From NCBI GenBank assembly GCA_963556195.1, contig OY744551.1, positions 5,291,843 through 5,355,842 on the forward strand: a stretch of 64,000 bases of DNA, in the 5' to 3' direction. How positions within the stretch are numbered: position 1 is the first letter of the stretch; every line of letters starts with the position of its first letter. The position numbers and the translations under genes were made by a program. The notes beneath the pieces are model-generated. The model worked only from the letters and a program-made list of their open reading frames with translations, was not told the DNA's origin and made no database searches. The DNA comes from Sepiola atlantica (lineage: Eukaryota > Mollusca > Cephalopoda > Sepiida > Sepiolidae). Shown here piece by piece: positions 30,346-43,007 of the stretch.

Positions 30346-31469
30346 AGAATAAAATATTGATTGGTTAGTTTGAATGGTTTTAGGTCTAATTTTTTAAATC
30401 CGACTAACTAAATTTTATATATTACATGTGTGCACATGTGCGTGCGTGATTTTGCAACCAATCTGTGTATTTGTTTACCTTTTCTTTAAAAAAACATTTT
30501 ATCTTTCTTTTATTTTATGCCCCTTGATTGCCTGCTTGTTGAAGTTGCGGTTATGCGCACTATACGAGGAGCAAAACTGCCGCGAATATTTTTCATTTTT
30601 CTTGTCAGCTGATTATTAAAAGAACATCTTCATATTACCAATCTTCCAGACCGGAATAAGTAAATGTTTTAAAAAATAAACTAAAGTTTAATACATTTTT
30701 TTTTAAATGTCAAAGAACATGACACAACAATGATGAGTAAAAATTGGCTATTCACAATAAAAAATCCGACCGACCTAATTTTATATATTAGAAACATGTG
30801 TGCGTGAATGTACAGCGATCTGTTGTTTTTTTTTTTATACTTTTTTTGAAAGACCCATTTAAAATAGAAACGTTTTCGGTTTCTCATTATGTTTTTTAAA
30901 CCACCTGCTCGCCGAGTGGCTGCGTGGGGTCGCACAAGGAAAGGGGCAAAACCTACGTCGATTCTTTCCCATTTTTCTTAATGACCCTCGCCTCCGCCTC
31001 GCCCCTTGTTTTTTGTGTGATAGTTTTGCAAGTCGCCCAGGGAGTGCAAGTGGATGTCTTTTTCCGTGCGAAACATCGATTTTACTCGACGAGGAAAATC
31101 CCGGCGCCTTGGTCAGAAGGAAGGCTGCGAATCGCTAAAGATGAACCTGCGTTGACACGAAATACTTCAAATAAAATAAGATGCCATCTGTCATTGCACG
31201 TAGATTTTTTGTTTACTTATCGTTATTTATATATTTATTTACTTATTGGTACTTCTCCAGATTAGGACCCAGGCTGAAATGGACTAGGTGTCGGTACTTT
31301 CCGGATGTTTAAGAAAACCGCCGGAAATTACCGACGCCAAGTCGATTTTAGCTTCTTTCCCGACGTCTGTGTTTTCGTTAATAGCAAGAAAAAAAAATTG
31401 TCGAATTTTTTTAACCCTCTTTAAAAAAAAAGATGCGTATCCAAATTAGGACCCAAGCTAAAATCGTCT
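30346..31469. other. Mixed sequence with a short direct duplication, no gene assigned
   Basis: AATTTTATATATTACATGTG at about 30412 and a diverged copy at about 30776, both preceded by CCGACY-type sequence, form a direct duplication about 365 bp apart. 30905-31160 is relatively GC-rich and open on the + strand (30924-31265), but the product resembles nothing I know. ATTAGGACCCA.GCT.AAAT occurs at 31261 and 31445. Confidence 0.4.
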
Positions 31470-31765
31470 TGGGTTAGGTGTATCATTAGGGTTAGGGTTA
31501 GGATTAAGGTTAGGGTTAGGGTTAGGGTTAGGATTAAGGTTAGGGTTAGGGTTAAGATTAAGGTTAGGGTTAGGGTTAGGGTTAGGTTTAGGGTTAGGAT
31601 TAAGGTTAGGGTTAGGGTTAGGGTTAGGATCAAGGTTAGGGTTAGGGTTAGGGTTAGGATTAAGGTTAGGGTTAGGGTTAGGGTTAGGGTTAGGATTAAG
31701 GTTAGGGTTAGGGTTAGGGTTAGGATTAAGGTTAGGGTTTAGGGTTTAGGGTTAAGGTTTGCTTG
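31470..31765 (+). repeat. Interstitial telomeric-type repeat, TTAGGG with TTAAGG variants
   Basis: About 295 bp of GGTTAGGGTTAGGGTTAGGA and TTAAGG units arranged in a higher-order pattern (three to five TTAGGG, then GGATTAAGG). The G-rich strand is the + strand. TTAGGG is the telomere repeat of most animals including molluscs. The variant-rich pattern shows it is an interstitial or subtelomeric array and not an active chromosome end. Confidence 0.9.
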
Positions 31766-32643
31766 AGTCCAAATCTGAAGAAGTACAACAAAAAAATCAG
31801 ATTTTTTGTTATTGCCTCCCACGGGTTAATGTTTGTATTAGCAAATGCCATGGCTTCCCACAAACACGGCGGAGTTATACTTCCTATTCTTTTGTTCTGT
31901 TTTTTATAGAGAAGACTCACCCTTTATTGTGAATGTGTTGAATTAATAGGTGACCTTATTTTAACACGTACGTGCTTGGGGTACTTTTATTATTATTTTA
32001 GGTGTTGGTCTAGTTTTTTATTTAATTTTTTTAATTTAATTTAATTTTTCTCACGTATTGTTATCTTAAATTAAAGTTTATTCTGTGTGAACAGGTGTTT
32101 GCTATTTAACTTCTACAGTTTAATAGGTTTTGGGTTTCCTTAGAGTTTAGAATTGCAAATTTTTTATTTAGACATAATCTACACGGGTTGTTTAAATTTT
32201 AACATGTACTGGCCTGTCGTACTATTTTCCATTCGATTATTGGCAGGCGTCCGCTTTCTTTGAGCTCCCTGTTATGGGCGGCTGGTGTTGTTTTTATTCG
32301 ACGTTTTTGGTTATTAAATGTGCTTTTATGGTCGTAATATCTGGTTTTTAAAATAATACCCCCCCCGGGAATATAAAAATCGAGATATAATGAATCCTGA
32401 TATAGTTAGGTATATATATATATATATATATCACTTTTTCTGAAGACGTTCGATAACACGAAAGAAACCGGTCAGATCTCTTGTTTTTGTTTTTCTCCTG
32501 CACTTTAACCTGTTTTCCGTTTGTCATTTTTCACACATTTTGTCCACCACGGCATTTCATTTTCATGACTTATCGTGTACCTTACTCCATATCACTATAA
32601 GTATAAAGTTAGGGTATGTATATTTATTTATATATACGGCGAT
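31766..32643. other. AT-rich sequence, no feature assigned
   Basis: (TA)n at 32410-32431 and a C8 run near 32361; no coding motif recognised. Confidence 0.45.
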
Positions 32644-32674
32644 GTTAGGGTTAGGGTTAAGGTTAGGGTTAGGG
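32644..32674 (+). repeat. TTAGGG repeats abutting the satellite
   Basis: TTAGGGTTAGGGTTAAGG and TTAGGGTTAGGG fuse directly with the satellite at GGGCACAG. Confidence 0.9.
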
Positions 32675-35600
32675 CACAGTATTTTTTGTAATGTTAACGT
32701 TTAAGGAGTGCATGTATGTAGAGTTTAAAAAAAATATTTGTAATTATTTTTTTAAACCAGCATTATAAATTTTGGCATATATATTCTCGGCTACCTGACG
32801 AGTAACATGGACACAGTATTGTTTGTAAATGTAGCGTTTAAGGGGTGCATGTATGTAGAGTTTAAAAACATATTTGTAATTAGTTTTTTTTAAAACGATC
32901 ATTATAAATTTTGGCATGTGCATTCTCGGCTACCTAACGAGTAACATGGGCACAGCATTTTTTGTAAATGTAACGTTTAAGGGGTGCATGTATGTAGAGT
33001 TAAAAAAAAATTTTTTTAAACCAGCATTATAAATTTTGGCATATATATTCTCGGCTACCTGACGAGTAACATTGACACAGTATTGTTTGTAAATGTAACG
33101 TTTAAGGGGTGCATGTATGTAGAGTTTAAAAACATATTTGTAATTAGTTTTTTTAAAACGATCATTATAAATTTTGGCATGTGCATTCTCGGCTACCTAA
33201 CGAGTAACATGGGCACAGCATTTTTTGTAAATGTAACGTTTAAGGGGTGCATGTATGTAGAGTTTAAAAACATATTTGTAATTAGTTTTTTTAAATGATC
33301 ATTATAAATTTTGGCATGTGCATTCTCGGCTACCTAACGAGTAACATGGGCACAGCATTTTTTGTAAATGTAACGTTTAAGGGGTGCATGTATGTAGAGT
33401 TTAAAAACATATTTGTAATTAGTTTTTTTAAATGATCATTATAAATTTTGGCATGTGCATTCTCGGCTACCTAACGAGTAACATGGGCACAGCATTTTTT
33501 GTAAATGTAACGTTTAAGGGGTGCATGTATGTAGAGTTTAAAAACATATTTGTAATTAGTTTTTTTAAATGATCATTATAAATTTTGGCATGTGCATTCT
33601 CGGCTACCTAACGAGTAACATGGGCACAGCATTTTTTGTAAATGTAACGTTTAAGGGGTGCATGTATGTAGAGTTTAAAAACATATTTGTAATTAGTTTT
33701 TTTAAATGATCATTATAAATTTTGGCATGTGCATTCTCGGCTACCTAACGAGTAACATGGGCACAGCATTTTTTGTAAATGTAACGTTTAAGGGGTGCAT
33801 GTATGTAGAGTTTAAAAACATATTTGTAATTAGTTTTTTTAAATGATCATTATAAATTTTGGCATGTGCATTCTCGGCTACCTAACGAGTAACATGGGCA
33901 CAGCATTTTTTGTAAATGTAACGTTTAAGGGGTGCATGTATGTAGAGTTTAAAACATATTTGTAATTAGTTTTTTTAAATGATCATTATAAATTTTGGCA
34001 TGTGCATTCTCGGCTACCTAACGAGTAACATGGGCACAGCATTTTTTGTAAATGTAACGTTTAAGGGGTGCATGTATGTAGAGTTTAAAAACATATTTGT
34101 AATTAGTTTTTTTAAATGATCATTATAAATTTTGGCATGTGCATTCTCGGCTACCTAACGAGTAACATGGGCACAGCATTTTTTGTAAATGTAACGTTTA
34201 AGGGGTGCATGTATGTAGAGTTTAAAACATATTTGTAATTAGTTTTTTTAAATGATCATTATAAATTTTGGCATGTGCATTCTCGGCTACCTAACGAGTA
34301 ACATGGGCACAGCATTTTTTGTAAATGTAACGTTTAAGGGGTGCATGTATGTAGAGTTTAAAAACATATTTGTAATTAGTTTTTTTAAATGATCATTATA
34401 AATTTTGCCATGTGCATTCTCGGCTACCTAACGAGTAACATGGGCACAGCATTTTTTGTAAATGTAACGTTTAAGGGGTGCATGTATGTAGAGTTTAAAA
34501 ACATATTTGTAATTAGTTTTTTTAAATGATCATTATAAATTTTGGCATGTGCATTCTCGGCTACCTAACGAGTAACATGGGCACAGCATTTTTTGTAAAT
34601 GTAACGTTTAAGGGGTGCATGTATGTAGAGTTTAAAAACATATTTGTAATTAGTTTTTTTAAATGATCATTATAAATTTTGGCATGTGCATTCTCGGCTA
34701 CCTAACGAGTAACATGGGCACAGCATTTTTTGTAAATGTAACGTTTAAGGGGTGCATGTATGTAGAGTTTAAAAACATATTTGTAATTAGTTTTTTTAAA
34801 ACGATCATTATAAATTTTGGCATGTGCATTCTCGGCTACCTAACGAGTAACATGGGCACAGCATTTTTTGTAAATGTAACGTTTAAGGGGTGCATGTATG
34901 TAGAGTTTAAAAACATATTTGTAATTAGTTTTTTTAAATGATCATTATAAATTCTGGCATGTGCATTCTCGGCTACCTAACGAGTAACATGGGCACAGCA
35001 TTTTTTGTAAATGTAACGTTTAAGGGGTGCATGTATGTAGAGTTTAAAAACATATTTGTAATTAGTTTTTTTAAATGATCATTATAAATTTTGGCATGTG
35101 CATTCTCGGCTACCTAACGAGTAACATGGGCACAGCATTTTTTGTAAATGTAACGTTTAAGGGGTGCATGTATGTAGAGTTTAAAAACATATTTGTAATT
35201 AGTTTTTTTAAATGATCATTATAAATTCTGGCATGTGCATTCTCGGCTACCTAACGAGTAACATGGGCACAGCATTTTTTGTAAATGTAACGTTTAAGGG
35301 GTGCATGTATGTAGAGTTTAAAAACATATTTGTAATTAGTTTTTTAAATGATCATTATAAATTTTGCCATGTGCATTCTCGGCTACCTAACGAGTAACAT
35401 GGGCACAGCATTTTTTGTAAATGTAACGTTTAAGGGGTGCATGTATGTAGAGTTTAAAAACATATTTGTAATTAGTTTTTTTAAATGATCATTATAAATT
35501 TTGGCATGTGCATTCTCGGCTACCTAACGAGTAACATGGGCACAGCATTTTTTGTAAATGTAACGTTTAAGGGGTGCATGTATGTAGAGTTTAAAAACAT

Positions 35601-38600
35601 ATTTGTAATTAGTTTTTTAAATGATCATTATAAATTTTGCCATGTGCATTCTCGGCTACCTAACGAGTAACATGGGCACAGCATTTTTTGTAAATGTAAC
35701 GTTTAAGGGGTGCATGTATGTAGAGTTTAAAAACATATTTGTAATTAGTTTTTTTAAATGATCATTATAAATTTTGGCATGTGCATTCTCGGCTACCTAA
35801 CGAGTAACATGGGCACAGCATTTTTTGTAAATGTAACGTTTAAGGGGTGCATGTATGTAGAGTTTAAAAACATATTTGTAATTAGTTTTTTAAATGATCA
35901 TTATAAATTTTGCCATGTGCATTCTCGGCTACCTAACGAGTAACATGGGCACAGCATTTTTTGTAAATGTAACGTTTAAGGGGTGCATGTATGTAGAGTT
36001 TAAAAACATATTTGTAATTAGTTTTTTTAAAACGATCATTATAAATTTTGGCATGTGCATTCTCGGCTACCTAACGAGTAACATGGGCACAGCATTTTTT
36101 GTAAATGTAACGTTTAAGGGGTGCATGTATGTAGAGTTTAAAAACATATTTGTAATTAGTTTTTTTAAATGATCATTATAAATTTTGGCATGTGCATTCT
36201 CGGCTACCTAACGAGTAACATGGGCACAGCATTTTTTGTAAATGTAACGTTTAAGGGGTGCATGTATGTAGAGTTTAAAAACATATTTGTAATTAGTTTT
36301 TTTAAATGATCATTATAAATTTTGGCATGTGCATTCTCGGCTACCTAACGAGTAACATGGGCACAGCATTTTTTGTAAATGTAACGTTTAAGGGGTGCAT
36401 GTATGTAGAGTTTAAAAACATATTTGTAATTAGTTTTTTTAAATGATCATTATAAATTCTGGCATGTGCATTCTCGGCTACCTAACGAGTAACATGGGCA
36501 CAGCATTTCTTGTAAATGTAACGTTTAAGGGGTGCATGTATGTAGAGTTTAAAAACATATTTGTAATTAGTTTTTTTAAATGATCATTATAAATTTTGGC
36601 ATGTGCATTCTCGGCTACCTAACGAGTAACATGGGCACAGCATTTTTTGTAAATGTAACGTTTAAGGGGTGCATGTATGTAGAGTTTAAAAACATATTTG
36701 TAATTAGTTTTTTTAAATTATCATTATAAATTTTGGCATGTGCATTCTCGGCTACCTAACGAGTAACATGGGCACAGCATTTTTTGTAAATGTAACGTTT
36801 AAGGGGTGCATGTATGTAGAGTTTAAAAACATATTTGTAATTAGTTTTTTTAAAACGATCATTATAAATTTTGGCATGTGCATTCTCGGCTACCTAACGA
36901 GTAACATGGGCACAGCATTTTTTGTAAATGTAACGTTTAAGGGGTGCATGTATGTAGAGTTTAAAAACATATTTGTAATTAGTTTTTTTAAAACGATCAT
37001 TATAAATTTTGGCATGTGCATTCTCGGCTACCTAACGAGTAACATGGGCACAGCATTTTTTGTAAATGTAACGTTTAAGGGGTGCATGTATGTAGAGTTT
37101 AAAAACATATTTGTAATTAGTTTTTTTAAATGATCATTATAAATTTTGGCATGTGCATTCTCGGCTACCTAACGAGTAACATGGGCACAGCATTTTTTGT
37201 AAATGTAACGTTTAAGGGGTGCATGTATGTAGAGTTTAAAAACATATTTGTAATTAGTTTTTTTAAAACGGTCATTATAAATTTTGGCATGTGCATTCTC
37301 GGCTACCTAACGAGTAACATGGGCACAGCATTTTTTGTAAATGTAACGTTTAAGGGGTGCATGTATGTAGAGTTTAAAAACATATTTGTAATTAGTTTTT
37401 TTAAATGATCATTATAAATTCTGGCATGTGCATTCTCGGCTACCTAACGAGTAACATGGGCACAGCATTTTTTGTAAATGTAACGTTTAAGGGGTGCATG
37501 TATGTAGAGTTTAAAAACATATTTGTAATTAGTTTTTTTAAATGATCATTATAAATTTTGGCATGTGCATTCTCGGCTACCTAACGAGTAACATGGGCAC
37601 AGCATTTTTTGTAAATGTAACGTTTAAGGGGTGCATGTATGTAGAGTTTAAAAACATATTTGTAATTAGTTTTTTTAAATTATCATTATAAATTTTGGCA
37701 TGTGCATTCTCGGCTACCTAACGAGTAACATGGGCACAGCATTTTTTGTAAATGTAACGTTTAAGGGGTGCATGTATGTAGAGTTTAAAAACATATTTGT
37801 AATTAGTTTTTTTAAAACGATCATTATAAATTTTGGCATGTGCATTCTCGGCTACCTAACGAGTAACATGGGCACAGCATTTTTTGTAAATGTAACGTTT
37901 AAGGGGTGCATGTATGTAGAGTTTAAAAACATATTTGTAATTAGTTATTTTAAATGATCATTATAAATTTTGGCATGTGCATTCTCGGCTACCTAACGAG
38001 TAACATGGGCACAGCATTTTTTGTAAATGTAACGTTTAAGGGGTGCATGTATGTAGAGTTTAAAAACATATTTGTAATTAGTTTTTTTAAATGATCATTA
38101 TAAATTTTGGCATGTGCATTCTCGGCTACCTAACGAGTAACATGGGCACAGCATTTTTTGTAAATGTAACGTTTAAGGGGTGCATGTATGTAGAGTTTAA
38201 AAACATATTTGTAATTAGTTTTTTTAAATGATCATTATAAATTTTGGCATGTGCATTCTCGGCTACCTAACGAGTAACATGGGCACAGCATTTTTTGTAA
38301 ATGTAACGTTTAAGGGGTGCATGTATGTAGAGTTTAAAAACATATTTGTAATTAGTTTTTTTAAATGATCATTATAAATTTTGGCATGTGCATTCTCGGC
38401 TACCTAACGAGTAACATGGGCACAGCATTTTTTGTAAATGTAACGTTTAAGGGGTGCATGTATGTAGAGTTTAAAAACATATTTGTAATTAGTTTTTTTA
38501 AATGATCATTATAAATTTTGGCATGTGCATTCTCGGCTACCTAACGAGTAACATGGGCACAGCATCTTTTGTAAATGTAACGTTTAAGGGGTGCATGTAT

Positions 38601-40215
38601 GTAGAGTTTAAAAACATAATTGTAATTAGTTTTTTTAAATGATCATTATAAATTTTGGCATGTGCATTCTCGGCTACCTAACGAGTAACATGGGCACAGC
38701 ATTTTTTGTAAATGTAACGTTTAAGGGGTGCATGTATGTAGAGTTTAAAAACATATTTGTAATTAGTTTTTTTAAATGATCATTATAAATTTTGGCATGT
38801 GCATTCTCGGCTACCTAACGAGTAACATGGGCACAGCATTTTTTGTAAATGTAACGTTTAAGGGGTGCATGTATGTAGAGTTTAAAAACATATTTGTAAT
38901 TAGTTTTTTTAAATTATCATTATAAATTTTGGCATGTGCATTCTCGGCTACCTAACGAGTAACATGGGCACAGCATTTTTTGTAAATGTAACGTTTAAGG
39001 GGTGCATGTATGTAGAGTTTAAAAACATATTTGTAATTAGTTTTTTTAAAACGATCATTATAAATTTTGGCATGTGCATTCTCGGCTACCTAACGAGTAA
39101 CATGGGCACAGCATTTTTTGTAAATGTAACGTTTAAGGGGTGCATGTATGTAGAGTTTAAAAACATATTTGTAATTAGTTTTTTTAAATGATCATTATAA
39201 ATTTTGGCATGTGCATTCTCGGCTACCTAACGAGTAACATGGGCACAGCATTTTTTGTAAATGTAACGTTTAAGGGGTGCATGTATGTAGAGTTTAAAAA
39301 CATATTTGTAATTAGTTTTTTTAAATTATCATTATAAATTTTGGCATGTGCATTCTCGGCTACCTAACGAGTAACATGGGCACAGCATTTTTTGTAAATG
39401 TAACGTTTAAGGGGTGCATGTATGTAGAGTTTAAAAACATATTTGTAATTAGTTTTTTTAAATGATCATTATAAATTTTGGCATGTGCATTCTCGGCTAC
39501 CTAACGAGTAACATGGGCACAGCATTTTTTGTAAATGTAACGTTTAAGGGGTGCATGTATGTAGAGTTTAAAAACATATTTGTAATTAGTTTTTTTAAAT
39601 TATCATTATAAATTTTGGCATGTGCATTCTCGGCTACCTAACGAGTAACATGGGCACAGCATTTTTTGTAAATGTAACGTTTAAGGGGTGCATGTATGTA
39701 GAGTTTAAAAACATATTTGTAATTAGTTTTTTTAAATTATCATTATAAATTTTGGCATGTGCATTCTCGGCTACCTAACGAGTAACATGGGCACAGCATT
39801 TTTTTGTAAATGTAACGTTTAAGGGGTGCATGTATGTAGAGTTTAAAAACATATTTGTAATTAGTTTTTTTAAATGATCATTATAAATTTTGGCATGTGC
39901 ATTCTCGGCTACCTAACGAGTAACATGGGCACAGCATTTTTTGTAAATGTAACGTTTAAGGGGTGCATGTATGTAGAGTTTAAAAACATATTTGTAATTA
40001 GTTTTTTTAAATGATCATTATAAATTTTGGCATGTGCATTCTCGGCTACCTAACGAGTAACATGGGCACAGCATTTTTTGTAAATGTAACGTTTAAGGGG
40101 TGCATGTATGTAGAGTTTAAAAACATATTTGTAATTAGTTTTTTTAAATGATCATTATAAATGTTGGCATGTGCATTCTCGGCTACCCGACGAGTAACTA
40201 TTTTTTGTAAACTTT
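32675..40215 (+). repeat. 137-bp satellite array, about 55 units
   Basis: Unit landmarks: TTTTGGCATGTGCATTCTCG, GCTACCTAACGAGTAACATG, GGCACAGCATTTTTTGTAAA, GTAACGTTTAAGGGGTGCAT, GTATGTAGAGTTTAAAAACA and TATTTGTAATTAGTTTTTTT. Length is 137 bp with AAATGATC, 138 bp with AAAACGATC and 136 bp with one T fewer. Inner units are nearly identical; the first four and the last half-unit are diverged, as expected from unequal crossing-over. Open frames through it (46 residues per 138-bp unit) close at each 137-bp unit and are not genes. Diagnostic variants recur in blocks, showing higher-order structure. Confidence 0.97.
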
Positions 40216-40374
40216 ATTATTTAGGGGGTGAGTCATCCCAAACTCTCCATAACGAAACGTTTAATATCCTAAAGAATTAAACGGACCATCATGAATTTTG
40301 GAAATCATCTCATCCATGTTCTTTCAGCCGCAACAATTTTATTAATTCGTAGAAAGGTAGAAGATTGCATCAGG
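40216..40374. other. Spacer after satellite
   Basis: Unique-looking; no motif recognised. Confidence 0.4.
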
Positions 40375-40410
40375 AGTTAGGGTTAAGGTTAGGGTTAGGT
40401 TTAGGTTTAT
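40375..40410 (+). repeat. Short TTAGGG-type tract
   Basis: GTTAGGGTTAAGGTTAGGGT then TAGGTTTAGG, in the same G-strand orientation as the tract on the other side of the satellite. Confidence 0.85.
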
Positions 40411-40842
40411 GGAGCATTAGAATGATCCAAACATCTTTCTAGAAATCTTAACAACAGAATCATTTTAGATCTGAAATGAAAGTCAGTCCTAGAATATTAT
40501 CCAAACAAGGGTCTTCTTGAAGGATTGAGTCGCACATTTCGACTGGGACAAAACAGCTATTTGAACGGTGGTGCTGAGATAGTCGAACCGTTCGTTTGAG
40601 AAAGCCGGCGTGTAGAAGGTGATTCCACTAATGTTTGCATATGAATTGGAAATAATTTTAAATGATTCTGGATATTCAAGCATATATATAATCCGATATT
40701 TTCATATGATCGTAGATCGTGTGATATCCTGTTTGAACAGACAACCTATATTTTACTAAGATCTGACGACTCATGGGCAATTTATTTTCATGATTATTAT
40801 AATTTTGTTGATTTGCATATGATATTCGAACAAAATGTTTGC

Positions 40843-40845
<3 letters not shown>
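40411..40845. other. AT-rich sequence, no feature seen
   Basis: No coding motif recognised. Confidence 0.4.
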
Positions 40846-40846
<1 letters not shown>

Positions 40847-40881
<35 letters not shown>

Positions 40882-40959
40882 GGATTGTTTGACTTAAATC
40901 GATAAGTCAATGTTTCGCCCTGTAATATTTCCAAAGCAATTACCACAAGTCAAACATTT

Positions 40960-41032
<73 letters not shown>

Positions 41033-41038
41033 GAAATA

Positions 41039-41111
<73 letters not shown>
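40847..41111. repeat. (TA)n blocks with mirrored CATGAAATACTAA
   Basis: TA runs 40847-40877, 40964-41028 and 41041-41109. CATGAAATACTAA at 41029-41041 and its reverse complement TTAGTATTTCATG at 41108-41120 enclose the last run, so this DNA can fold back on itself. Confidence 0.9.
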
Positions 41112-41112
<1 letters not shown>

Positions 41113-41264
41113 TATTTCATGTATCCACATAAAATTTTATAAGGAGATATAATATTTTATGTATCAATTTTCAGTATTTACTTCAACAGCCTTAAGATTC
41201 TCCCCGGAGATGAAACGCGGGAGCCTCTGTATAGCTTAATTGCCATAAATATATTTTCATAGCT

Positions 41265-41270
<6 letters not shown>
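41112..41270 (+). mobile_element. Foldback element family of 630-859, second copy
   Basis: Shares CATGTATCCACATAAAA, AAGGAGATATAATATTTTAT, CAATTTTCAGTATTTACTTC and one palindrome arm (GAGATGAAACGCGGGAGCCT) with 630-859. The other arm is missing here. (TA)n on both sides. Confidence 0.6.

Positions 41271-41301
<31 letters not shown>
41271..41301. repeat. (TA)n microsatellite flanked by AGTAAGCTAT
   Basis: ATAGCTTACTATATA ... TATAGTAAGCTAT forms a small palindrome around the TA run. Confidence 0.9.
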
Positions 41302-41304
<3 letters not shown>

Positions 41305-41397
41305 AGCTATGAATATATATACTCTTTTATTATGCATATATAGATACTATTAAAATTAATTTCTTATTTATTCCGCTATAAATTTCAATTTGTAGAA

Positions 41398-41706
41398 TTT
41401 GGTATATTCGGACCACTGTTCTCATCTTGGGTGTTTTTATCACAACGTTTCGGCCGATGTAACCTCCGATCTTGGGAATCTTTCTGTCGACCTCGGGAAT
41501 CTGGACGGAATTTCGAACGGAACCCTTTATTAAATCCACGGGGGTAGCATGCTCTCGTTCCATCTGCCATGACTGGGAAGAAGTCTTCAGTCATTTCCAA
41601 TTCTTCCTATCGTCAGCACTGAGGATTGAACCTTCAACCTTCAGATGACGGTCACTTAGAACTAAATTGTTCTTAGTACTATATCCACTGCGCCACGAGT
41701 TCGAGA
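41398..41706 (-). mobile_element. tRNA-headed SINE family S2, minus strand, near complete
   Basis: On the minus strand: box A TGGCGCAGTGGATATAGTAC (41676-41695) and box B GGTTCAATCCTC (41621-41632), typical of a tRNA-derived head. The body then has AATGACTGAAGACTTCTTCC, TACCCCCGTGGATTTAATAA, CGGAGGTTACATCGGCCGAA and ACGTTGTGATAAAAACACCC. It is the best-preserved head of this family in the window. Confidence 0.75.
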
Positions 41707-41825
41707 GCAAGATTCCCGAGTTCGACAAAGTACGCCAGAAGAAGGTCGGAGGTTACATCGGCGGAAACGTTATGATAAAAAACACCCAATATGAGAGCAG
41801 TAGCCCGAATAGTCCAAATTTTACA
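41699..41825 (+). mobile_element. SINE family S2, 3' part, plus strand
   Basis: Immediately next to the head of the minus-strand copy lies the body of another copy in the opposite orientation (ATTCCCGAGTTCGACAAAGT, AAGGTCGGAGGTTACATCGG, GGAAACGTTATGATAAAAAA). The two form a head-joined inverted pair. Confidence 0.6.
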
Positions 41826-41894
41826 AATTATCACCCCTCATCTAAAAAATTCCGAAAGATTATAAGTTTCAGGTTTAGAAATAAAAAAAATATA

Positions 41895-42030
41895 GAGAGA
41901 TTAATTTCCCTACGGGTAAGATAGTGACTCCCCAGAAAGATATCTGTGGAAGGGATGATATATTTTTCTTAGCGTAAACTTTAAAAGATTATTCTTATTC
42001 CATTGATTTTGACAGTCGAAATTAGGAGAC
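41895..42030 (+). repeat. Left flank duplication of the minisatellite
   Basis: TTTCCCTACGGGTAAGATAG, CCAGAAAGATATCT and CCATTGATTTTGACAGTCGA recur in the same order at 43008-43110. Confidence 0.7.
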
Positions 42031-42995
42031 ATAAAATGTTACAAAAATGTTACAAAGACATAAGACATGTTACAAAGACAGAGGACATGTTACAAAGACA
42101 TAAGGCATGTTACAAAGACATAAAACAAGTTATAAAAACAATGTTACAAAAACAAGTTACAAAAAACAATGTTACGAAAACAATGTTACAAAAACAATGT
42201 TACAAAGACAGAAAAATGTTACAAAGACATAAGACATGTTACAAAGACAGAGGACATGTTACAAAGACATAAGGCATGTTACAAATACATAAAACAAGTT
42301 ATAAAAACAATGTTACAAAAACAAGTTACAAAAAACAATGTTACGAAAACAATGTTACAAAAACAATGTTACAAAGACAGAAAAATGTTACAAAGACATA
42401 AGACATGTTACAAAGACATAACATGTTACAAAGACATAAAACAAGTTACAAAAACAATGTTACAAAAACAAGTTACAAAAAAAAAGTTACGAAAACAATG
42501 TTACAAAAACAATGTTACAAAGACAGAAAAATGTTACAAAGATATAATACATGTTACAAAGACATAAAAAATGATACAAAGACATAAGACATGTTACAAA
42601 GACATAAAACAAGTTACAAAAACAATGTTACAAAAACAAGTTACAAAAAACAAGTTACAAAAACAATGTTACAAAAACAAGTTACAAAAAACAAGTTACG
42701 AAAACAATGTTACAAAAACAATGTTACAAAGACAGAAAAATGTTACAAAGATATAATACATGTTACAAAGACATAAAAAATGTTACAAAGACATAAGACA
42801 TGTTACAAAGACATAACATGTTACAAAGACATAAAACAAGTGACAAAAACAATGTTACAAAAACAAGTTACAAAAAACAAGTTACAAAAACAATGTTACA
42901 AAAACAATGTTACAAAGACATAAAAATGTTACAAAGACATAAAAAATGTTACAAAGACATAAAATGTTACAAAAATGTTACAAAAATGTTACAAA
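42031..42995 (+). repeat. ATGTTACAAAGACATAA minisatellite
   Basis: About 960 bp of 16-20-bp units (ATGTTACAAAGACATAAGAC, AAGTTACAAAAACA and similar). A larger period of about 169 bp is visible (GAGGACATG at 42081 and 42250). The Lys/Gln/Tyr/Thr-rich open frames in all copies are repeat translations. Confidence 0.93.
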
Positions 42996-43007
42996 AAATA
43001 GAGAGAG

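Noticed and set aside
30924..31265. 113-residue open frame as a host gene
   Set aside because: No recognised domain, no supporting exon structure, and its end runs into AT-rich low-complexity coding; left as unassigned sequence.
33083..39191. Repeated 46-residue open frame (FGMCILGYLTSNMG...) across the satellite
   Set aside because: The usual 137-bp unit shifts frame and meets TGA in AAATGATC; only 138-bp variants remain open. It is a satellite, not a protein with internal repeats.
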